This document shows, one piece after another, positions 8,820 to 17,366 of a DNA stretch of 17,366 nt; position 1 is the first letter of the stretch; each line of letters starts with the position of its first letter. Position numbers and translations under genes: made by a program. The stretch comes from Alectoria sarmentosa (taxonomy: Eukaryota; Ascomycota; Lecanoromycetes; Lecanorales; Parmeliaceae). The stretch is from positions 1-17,366 of the forward strand of contig WOGZ01000526.1 in assembly GCA_009733775.1 (NCBI GenBank), read 5' to 3'. The notes below the pieces were generated by a model. The model was given only the letters and a program-made list of their open reading frames with translations. It did not search any database and had not been told where the DNA came from.

Positions 8820-11800
8820 AAGACATTACACATTGCGCACCCCTTTTTATTTTTTTCGTGCGCTCTTTATTATCATTAATCTTTTTTTCAAAACCTTTAT
8901 TTTAATTATTCTTTCGACATATAATGCACATTCGAATACTTTTTAAATTTATTAATTATAATTATTTCGTAATAATTTCGAAAGCATCGTATTAAAGATA
9001 AGAGATAAACGTTTTCGATCAAAAAATTCATTCTTTAACAGTTTTACAATCACGATTTTTAAAAACGTTTAATGCTTTTAACGAATTTATTTCATTAATT
9101 CACATAAGTAATATATATTAATTAAACTTTCATTTAAATGTTAATTGAATAAAGATATTTAATTTCGATTACAAATTCGTTAATTAATATATAAAATCAT
9201 TAAAGTATTAAATCGATTTATATTTTTTATATATTTATTATAATAAAAAAAAAATTGAATATTTTCATTATTTTCTTCGAAACATTTTTTTAATTTTTTT
9301 TAAAAGTAAATAAAATAATATAAGCATTTATATTAAATTTATTAAAACGTTTTCTTTTCTTAAAAATAAAGTTATTAATTTCTCGAATATTATATATAAT
9401 AATAAGTGTTGAAATAGAATTATTATTTTATTAAGTTATTATAAAAACGTTATTTCATATTATTATCGTAAAAACTTTATACGAAATATTTTTAAAAAAC
9501 TACTATTTTATTTTCACGAGCAGATTTAAAAGATTTTTTCGAATTGATTTATAATTTCATATATCGTAATTGTTTTAATTTTTAAAATTATAATTAATTT
9601 TAAATTATTAAAGTAATTATTTATAAAGAGAACGATGTTAGAGAATAATGTGTTAATAATTAATTTAATTATTATAATTAATATATTTTTTAATTTTTTT
9701 AATTTTAATTTATCTTTTAAATTTTATATAAAAAAATATTACGAATAATTATAAAAATAACTTTTATTATCGATTGTAAAAATCTTATATTTTTTCGAAA
9801 TTAATTTATTTAACATTATAATAAAATAATGAATTCGTTTCATTTTCTTAATTATACATTTATTAATTATTATATAAAAGTTGAAAATACGTAAAATCTT
9901 TTCATTTTTTCGTATAAAGCGAAAAGATATAAGATTTTTTAATTTAAAAATTTTCGATCTTTTCGACTTGTTTTTCATAAATTTATATTTTTAAAATTTA
10001 TTTATAAAATTTTATAATTTTTAAAATTTTCGCTAGCGTAAAAAGTATATTTTTAGAAAAAAAAAAGTATTACGTAATATATATATTAAATAATTAATAA
10101 GAGCGTAAAATATCTCATATTTTTTAAAATGAAATCGAAAAATTTAACTTTTATTTATATCATATATTATATCTTTTCGCTTTATATTTTTTCGAATCTC
10201 GTTCGTAAATAATTAAAGCTTTTTATATCACATAAATTGTTTTCATTTTTTTTTTAATAATTATAAAATTCTCTTCGTTAAAATTTGAATAATGAATAAA
10301 TTTTTTGAAAAAAAAATATCGATCTCGAATTTTTTTTAAAAAAAAATAAAAAGCACGAAAGTAATATTATTAATTTATTAATAATTATAAATAATAATAA
10401 AATGAAAGAATTTTATATAAATCGTAATAACGATAAAATTTTTAAATTTCGATATATCGATAAATTTTAAATAAATTTTAAAGTATTTAAAGTAATTGTA
10501 TATAATTAATTTTTATAAAATTTATCTCACACAATGATGATTTATATGAAATTAAACACGATATAAATAATAAAAAATATGTTTTTAGAAAAATGATTAA
10601 CAATCGCGCGATTTTTTATTTTTATTAATTAATATTCTAAGAGTGATGAAATGCGAAAGAGTAAATTTTCAAAATTTTCAAAATGTGTGTTTCTTTTTTT
10701 ATCTTTAACGACTTTTTTTTAATTCTTTAAAGTTTGATTTAATTCGCATTTATTAAATATAAATAAAATAAAAATTTAAAATATATTTAATTATAATATA
10801 ATCGAATAAAAAATAAAATAAAAAAAGTCGCGTGTTTAAAATTCGTGATTTTTCGAAAAAAATATATTGTTATCGACTCGACGATTATCGAATATAAAAA
10901 TTTATATTAAAAGTTTTAAATAACGTTAATAACAACTCTAATCTTAATTTTAAAAGACGACACTAAAATTTAAAATTCTTAAATTATCAAATTTTTATAA
11001 AGTAGCTATAATTGCATTAATTAAATAATTCTTTAAAGAAGATTTTATTCGAAATCTTAACGAAGAAATTTTAACGTTTAAAAAAGTTATGTAAATTTTC
11101 GTATTAGTAACTATTTTAACGAAGGATTATAAATTACGCGAACGATATTTATACGATTTTTCTACGATATCTTTTTCAAAATTAACGATTTTATTAAAGT
11201 TTTTTATTTAAAAACGATAAGAATTATAATACGATTTTATTAAAGTTACGAATAAAATTTATATTACGAGTTTAAAAATAAACGAAAATTTGCTTAATTA
11301 ATTATAATTTACAATTAACTTTAAATATTTATTTAATAAAACTTGCATTCGATAAAATTTAGCAATTTTTTATAAATTTATATATTTAATATATACTTTT
11401 TTTATTAACTTTTATAATCATAAACGCATATATAAAAATAATAAAATAATTAAGTTCGTTTTACTTTTTTTATTCGACTATCGTCGAGTGTAAGTTTAAT
11501 AAATTTTATATTTTATATAGCATTTTAATTAAATACTTTATTATTTATTTTCAATAAATTATAAATTCGATCGATCGAGTTTTGTTTAATAATTTAATAT
11601 TTATTTTATTTATATACTTTACATATATTAATTTATAAATCGTCTTAAATTATAAAACTTTATTTTTATTTTATAAAAATATTTCGTGCGAGTATATTAT
11701 TATAAAATATCGTAAAAGTCTTAAAACGTTAAAAGATATTTAATTTAATATTATATTAACGAGATAATATTATTTCGAAATCTCGATATAAAACACGCTT

Positions 11801-14683
11801 AAACGTTAATTTTAAACGAATTTCAATTAAAAATATTAAATTTATTAATAACGTAATTGTGAAACTTAAATTATATATTTTAATTAATAAAAACGTTATA
11901 TTAATTAAAGAAAATAATCTTTAAATTTTTAAAATTATATTTAATTAATATATATTTTCATTGTGCGATGTATTTATTTAATTAAAAATTAATTAATAAA
12001 TGCGTTTCAATTACTGAGAACGATTAATTTTAAATTTTATTAAAATAATTAATTAATAATATGTCGAAATTATGTTAATTATCGTTTGATTTTTTATTTA
12101 AATCGAAATAAATAATTCTTTTAAAAATTATTAACTTTAAAATTCATTGAAAACAAATTAATTAACAATAAATTAACTTTATCGATCGTCGTTTAAATTT
12201 GAATTTATTAAAATAATCAATTAATAGTATATTAATTTATTAATCGTCGTTTATATTATAAGCGTATTTTATATTTTATATAAAATTAACTTTTCTTTAA
12301 TATCACATTTTTTTAACATTATTCGATTGAACTTAGCGTGTCTTAATATAAACATTTATTTTTATATAAATGTTTTTCTTATATACATATTTCTTTCTCA
12401 TTTAATTATCTTATTTAATACACTTATATAATATAACTTTATATTAATTTTAACATTATAATTAAATTACTTTATTCACTTTATTCGTATTAATTAACGA
12501 ATTTAAAAAATCGTGTTAATAAAGATTTTATCAAAATATAAAAATTATTGAGATATCGTATCTCTAAATTTTTTTATTTACGATAATTAAAATTCGAATA
12601 ATTCGCATCGAAATAGCGATTCGTTTTATTAATAATAACAAATATAAAGAAAATATTAAAATTTCGTTTAATTAACGAATCGAAAGAAATAATTATATAT
12701 TACTTTTATATAATTCAAATTAAAATAACATCGATCATATCGTGCGAAAGATTATTATTTTAAATATTCAAATCTTTCACGACATTATCATCGAATAAAA
12801 AAACCACGATTTCATAATTTTTTAAAATTATTTTTTTCACTTCGCATTATCAAGTTTTCTCGCACGAAGTCGACGACGATATAATAAATATTCTTTACAT
12901 AAATGACGAAATTGAAAAAACGTCATTTAATTAACACATTGTTTTTACGAAAATTTAATAAATGAATAAACGATTAAATAACATTTTTTGTTATTTTTTA
13001 TGTGCTAAATTAAATTTCTTTATTATATAAAAATCGTTAAACATATTAAATGAGAAATATTAGAATTTTTTTTTGTTATAATACTCTTTAATATTATATT
13101 TTCTGAAATATTTAAATCTCTTTTCTTTTTTTTCTCTTTTCTTTTTTTTATCGATGATCTTTATCGAAAAAAAAAAAATCACATTTAAAATCTTTGAAAT
13201 AAAATTAAATCACGTTATATTTCAATTATATTTGAAAATCTCTCTTAGCAATATGATACGTCAAATTTATAATATATTTTTATTAATAAGTAATTATTAT
13301 ATTGAGTAAAAGTTACATTTAAAAAGTTTTTTAATATGTTAAATTAATTTCGTTTTAAATGAGACGAATTTCGCGAGTTTATAACACGTTTTTGTAAAAT
13401 TATTATCAACAAAGACGATATTATAAATTTTTTATATTAATTTAAATTTATAATTAAGTAAGCGAATAACATCGTTTGTAATTAATAAAAGCGAATAATA
13501 TAATTACAATAAAAAATTAATGCAATAAAATTTTAATCATTAAAAAAGATTTAAAAAACGATTTAAATGACGATTTAAAAGGTAAACTTTTTTATAATGA
13601 ATTCAAAAATCGACTTATATTAAAAAAGGATAAATCTTTCAAATTATTGAATTTTTTATTTTTACGAATAAAAAAAATTCTATATGAGACGATTGATCTT
13701 TTAAAATAAATCATAAATTTATTATTAATCATAATTAATATTCTATTATTGAGTTTAAATTAATTTATATCATTTATAAATTGAAAGAAAAGATTTTAAA
13801 ATAAATTATAAGACGTCGATTGAGAAATTATTCGAACTCATATTAATTTTATAAAGAAATAATGAATAATTTAATCGACATTCACGAGAATTTTGATTGA
13901 TAAAATAATATTAAATAATAATATAACTTACTTTAGTAAAATATTATATTTTTTATAAAGTTTTAAGTCGATTTTATTCGATTTGATTAAATTATCGATA
14001 AAATTAAAAATAATATAATACGATATTTACGCTTGAAAATTCGTGAAAATTTACGAAAAAATTGAGACGCATATGAAGATTTTAACGAATTAATATTTAT
14101 TAAAAAGTATTTATGAAAATTGAATAACATTTAACGTGCTAAATATAAAAAAAAGTTTAAAACATTCACATTTAAAATTGCATTTTTAATAAAAAAATCA
14201 ATTATTTCAATAATAACGAAAATTATTCGCATTATAATAATATTAATTTTATTTATTAAAGTTAAAATCGAATTCGATGTTAAAAAGCTCATATATTATA
14301 ATTATAATTAAATTAAACACATTAAACGTAATTACTTTTAATCGAATAAAAAAGCTGCTCGAATGCATATTATAAAAATGAATAATAACGACGATAATTT
14401 AAAAGATTCTTCGAACGACTCGAAAAAAGATTAATATTTTTCAAAATTACGATAAAAGATAATACGAACGTATATTTAACGAATATTTCAAATAATTTTT
14501 TAACACGACGTTTCTTTCGAATAATAATTACGTTATTATTATAAAATCGATAAATAATATTTATAAATTTTTATATAAATTGCGAATGCATCGAGGCTTA
14601 TATCGTTATTAATAAAATTATTATATTTGAAATATATAAACGTTTATAAATCGAGTCTTATTTTTTTTAAGTTAAAATTATTA

Positions 14684-15190
14684 CGAGATTATGATGAGCG
14701 ATTGTTTAAACAATTTATTATTTATTGTTTTTTATTTACTTTAAACATACACGATTATAAAAAAGAATCTTATTTTATTTTTATCGCTTCGTTAAAATAA
14801 TACGATTTAATTCTCGAAAAGTTATAAATAAATAAATATAAAGTCGTATTCGATATGTTAAAAGATAAAATGTTATTTATATTTGAACGATATAAATATA
14901 ACGACAATAAGATATTAACATTTAAAAATTTATCGTTTTTATTAAAAACATTATTTGTTATCATTATACGATCTTTTAAATTTATTGTTAAAAATGAATC
15001 GAATAAAAATAATTTCGATATAAATTATTTTCAAGATATCTCGAATAAGAAAAAATTGATATTAACATTTAAGATATTTAAAAAAAAAATGATTAAAAAG
15101 TTTAAGTTTATCGATATTATTAAAATTAACGTATCGACTTATTATTATTTAATTCGAAACAAAAAAAATAAGTTTTTTTTAAATAAATAA
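14684..15190 (+). pseudogene. Ty3/gypsy protease 3' part and protease-RT linker remnant
   Basis: One frame runs from about 14,684 (RDYDERLFKQ) through YDLILE at 14801-14818, the degraded form of the protease-terminal DxILG-x-PW motif. A stop sits where Trp is expected. The frame continues as KVVFDMLKDKM into the 111-codon open stretch at 14855-15190, ending near YYYLIRNKKNKFF. The open stretch is a surviving piece of this polyprotein, not an independent gene. The catalytic DSG/DTG motif is not recognisable; it should lie shortly upstream of 14,684. Confidence 0.75.
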
Positions 15191-15351
15191 ATGAGATTTA
15201 CGATATTTTTAATAAATTTTTCGAGATTATATTATAATTATAACGAGATAATCGTATATTAATTAATAAATCATATTTATACGACTTCGAAATTAAATAT
15301 AAAAAGTGTTATAAATTATATATATCGAAAAACGCTCAAATTAATAATGTT

Positions 15352-16380
15352 GAAATTTTCACTCTTTAAAAGATTTTTAATAAATTTCTTATAAATTATT
15401 ATAGTTACGTAAATGTTTTTGATAAATTATAAACGAATATATTATTTTTATATCGTTTTTATAATTATAAATTAAAATTCGTTAAAAGAGTAAATAAAAA
15501 TGCATTATTCAAAAATAAAATTTATTTATTATCAGATTATAAATTCGAATAAGTTAAAAAATATCTAAATAAACATTTAAGAAAAAGATTTATCGTATTT
15601 AATCATATTCTATTCGTTTCATTTATTTTATTTATTAAAAAATTAAATAAAGATTTACGATTTTGTGTGAATTATCAAAAATTAAACGTTATTATTAAAA
15701 GAAATCGTTATTTTATTTCATTAATAAATGAGATTTTGATAAAAATATAAAATTGTAAATATTTTACACGATTTGATATTATCGTTATTTTTAATAAATT
15801 TCGAATATATTTAAATAACGAGAATTTTATTATATTTATCACACTTTTTAAAATATATAAATATCGAATGCTCTCATTTGAATTAATAAATGATTTTATT
15901 ATTTATTAATAACACATAAACGATATTCTTTTCGAGTGTTTAAATAATTTTTATTAAACATATTTAAATAATATCTTATTTATAACAAAATTAAAAAAAA
16001 AATACGTTTAATATATTTAATTAATTTTTTAAAAATTATGAAAGATCGACTTATAAATAAATATTCTCAAATGCGAATTTCATATATAAGAAATCAAATT
16101 TTTAAATTTATTAATATTTATCGATAAATTACGAATAAATTCAATTAAATTATAAATCGTCGTTAATTGAATATAATTTACGAATTTAAAGTAAATATAA
16201 GTCTTTATCGACTTTTATACTTTTTATAAAAGATTTATAAAAGATTTTTCGAAGATAATTAAATCGATAATTCGTTTTATAAAAAGAGATATTATTTACG
16301 AATAATTATTTATTTATTAAAAAGCCTTTATTCAATTAAAAATCAACGTTATATAAATTTTAATTTTGCGACATTTCGAT
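15352..16380 (+). pseudogene. Ty3/gypsy reverse transcriptase remnant
   Basis: A single frame, without any indel I can detect, carries the RT landmarks: IYLLSDYKFE, VKKYLNKHLRK, FILFIKK, LRFCVNYQKLN (from 15655), CKYFTRFDI, YKYRMLSFEL and YLNNIL at 15961-15978, where the catalytic pair of the YxDD box has become Asn-Asn. It continues with LKCEFHI, EIKFLNLLI and FYKRFIKDFSKI in the connection region. Many in-frame TAA/TGA codons fall where Gln or Trp is usual. The enzyme is dead: the metal-binding aspartates are lost. Confidence 0.92.
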
Positions 16381-16466
16381 AAATTTAAAAAAGAAAAAAA
16401 AAATCGAATTTTTTCGATTATATTAATGAGAAAATATTATTATAATATAATAATAATAAATTATTA

Positions 16467-16803
16467 CATTTAATGATCTTTTATAACAAAAATTTAATTT
16501 CAATCAAATATAATTATTAAATTTACGATGAAAAATTATTCGTTGTTATTTAATGTTTAAAATACTAACGATTTAAATTAAAATATATCGATATTTCGAT
16601 TAAGATATTTACGAATCATAAAGATTTTATATATTTTGCTAAAAAACGTGATTTGAGTTATCGTTAAATTAAATATTTTAATATATTATTCGAATATAAC
16701 ATCAAAATCATTTATCATTTAAAATCACAAAATTTTAAAACTAATATTTTCACTCGAATAATTAAATGCAAATTTATCGATTTTATAAATAAACGATTTA
16801 AGT
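16467..16803 (+). pseudogene. Ty3/gypsy RNase H remnant
   Basis: The frame starting at 16467 shows NY-IYDEKL, CLKY-R, FTNHKDFIYF (TNH at 16611-16619 replaces the usual TDH), SYR and EYNIKIIYHLKSQN, the ordered landmarks of the gypsy RNase H region and the adjoining tether. The frame differs from that of the RT part, so one indel lies in the A/T-run-rich stretch 16,380-16,467. Stops again occur at Trp, Gln or Glu-type positions. Confidence 0.88.
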
Positions 16804-17009
16804 AATAATATTAAATTATTTTTATATCGAATCGAATAAATTTCGATAATATCGAGTTTAAAATTAATATTATTAATGATTCTTTTTATTATAAAGTGTT
16901 TAAAGCGAATAAAATTAATAATAAATATAATGAAATACGCGAGACAATTATTAATAATAAAAAGAAGTTGAAAAATATTATATTTAATAAATGCGTTATC
17001 ACAAAAAAT

Positions 17010-17366
17010 ATTCTTTATTATAAAAATCGCTTATAAATATTTAAGTTTATATATACGATTATTATTTAAAAGATACACGATTAACTTATATGTGATTATT
17101 TAAAAGTCGCTCGTATATATGAATTTTTTAAACGAAAATATTATTGAAAAGATATAAGAATAATAGTTATTATATATATTAATTATTGTTACATTTATAA
17201 GAAAATTAAAGCTTTTAAACATCGTGAACATAATTTATTACAATTATTCTCAATTTCATAAAAACGTTAATAAGACATTTTTATAAACTTTATCGTCGAT
17301 TTATTATTATCAAAAGATTATAACGTTATATAAATCGTAATAAATCGTTTAATTAAAAAGCGTTAT
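17010..17366 (+). pseudogene. Ty3/gypsy integrase remnant, N-terminal part, partial
   Basis: In the same frame as RNase H, ILYYKNRL leads into the HHCC zinc-finger region. The first His (KIHD, 17076-17078) and first Cys (17187-17189) are kept, while the second His and second Cys have become Tyr. KRKYY-KDI has a TGA where the conserved Trp belongs. The first catalytic Asp of the DDE core has become Asn (17286-17288, in DIFINFIVD). The integrase runs off the window end. Confidence 0.88.

Larger units (their letters stand above)
8820..17366. other. AT-rich isochore with RIP-like mutation signature
   Basis: Base composition drops abruptly to roughly 15-20% GC and stays there to the end of the window. 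TpA is everywhere and CpA/TpG are scarce, while most remaining C sits in CpG (tcg, acg). That is the pattern expected from RIP acting on CpA in repeated DNA. No intact gene is present. The identifiable content is the Ty3/gypsy remnant from about 14,600. The stretch 8,820-14,600 probably consists of other mutated repeats, plus the 5' part (LTR, gag) of the same retroelement, but I could not recognise any domain there. Confidence 0.9.
14600..17366 (+). mobile_element. Ty3/gypsy retrotransposon pol remnant, RIP-degraded, running off the right end
   Basis: Translation of the plus strand gives the ordered signatures of a Ty3/gypsy polyprotein: protease with downstream linker, reverse transcriptase, RNase H, then integrase. 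RNase H preceding integrase separates it from Ty1/copia. The damage is almost entirely substitutional: Gln and Trp codons have become stops, and Asp/Gly codons have become Asn/Lys-type codons. The start is approximate; gag and the 5' LTR should lie upstream but are not recognisable, and the 3' LTR is outside the window. The element cannot encode functional enzymes. Confidence 0.9.

Noticed and set aside
9739..9978. 79-codon minus-strand open frame in the AT block
   Set aside because: It is Lys/Ile/Asn-rich with no motif. I tried to fit it and its upstream minus-strand sequence to Fot1/pogo transposase and integrase tails, without a convincing match.
12741..12784. Small hairpin (AAAGATT / AATCTTT) in the AT block
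   Set aside because: The arms are 7 bp in very AT-rich DNA, expected by chance. There is no flanking structure such as a T-run terminator tied to an RNA gene.
14855..15190. 111-codon open frame in the AT block as a separate gene
   Set aside because: It is in frame with protease remnants upstream and belongs to the linker part of the degraded Ty3/gypsy polyprotein. Its composition (Lys, Asn, Ile, Phe) simply reflects AT bias.
8820..17366. CRISPR array, centromere or mitochondrial insertion as explanation for the AT-rich block
   Set aside because: There are no regular repeat-spacer units, and no mitochondrial genes or tRNAs were seen. The pol remnant with transition-type damage is explained by RIP of repeats. 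A centromeric location cannot be judged from this window.

Overview
The left half of the window (1 to about 8,820) is balanced-GC DNA carrying intron-containing genes. The right half (about 8,820 to 17,366) is extremely AT-rich, roughly 15-20% GC in lines counted by eye. Short GT-AG introns (50-157 bp), a fungal-type GH85 gene, a sharp switch in composition, and a retrotransposon ruined by C-to-T and G-to-A changes together point to a filamentous ascomycete (Pezizomycotina) with repeat-induced point mutation (RIP) and AT isochores. The class or genus cannot be fixed from this window.

Layout: (1) 123-2752 (+) is a two-exon gene for an 859-residue, probably nuclear, mostly disordered basic protein. 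Its helical C-terminus loosely resembles the AF4/FMR2 C-terminal homology domain of elongation-complex scaffolds; this is tentative. (2) 3422-4285 (+) is a NADAR-domain (YbiA/DUF1768-like) gene. Its motifs are clear but spread over different frames, so it is a decaying pseudogene or carries assembly indels. (3) 4310-6993 (-) is a five-exon gene for a 746-residue cytosolic-type GH85 endo-beta-N-acetylglucosaminidase; all exons join in frame and the catalytic Asn and Glu are present. It converges on the NADAR gene with only 24 bp between the stop codons. (4) 6994-8820 has no supported gene but holds a 227-bp MITE-like element (7403-7629) with 28-bp terminal inverted repeats and a 5-bp target duplication. 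(5) 8,820-17,366 is the AT-rich block. From about 14,600 onward it contains, on the + strand, a Ty3/gypsy pol remnant in the order protease, reverse transcriptase, RNase H, integrase, running off the right end.

The genes show no evident shared pathway. GH85 acts on free or misfolded-protein N-glycans, NADAR enzymes act on ADP-ribose or nucleotide-type N-glycosidic bonds, and the first gene is probably transcriptional. The locus reads as an ordinary gene-rich stretch next to a silenced, mutated transposon block. The best items for follow-up are the MITE, the broken NADAR gene, the AF4-like gene, and the retrotransposon whose reading register survives for over 1 kb despite many stop codons. I did not find a convincing new multi-gene system.
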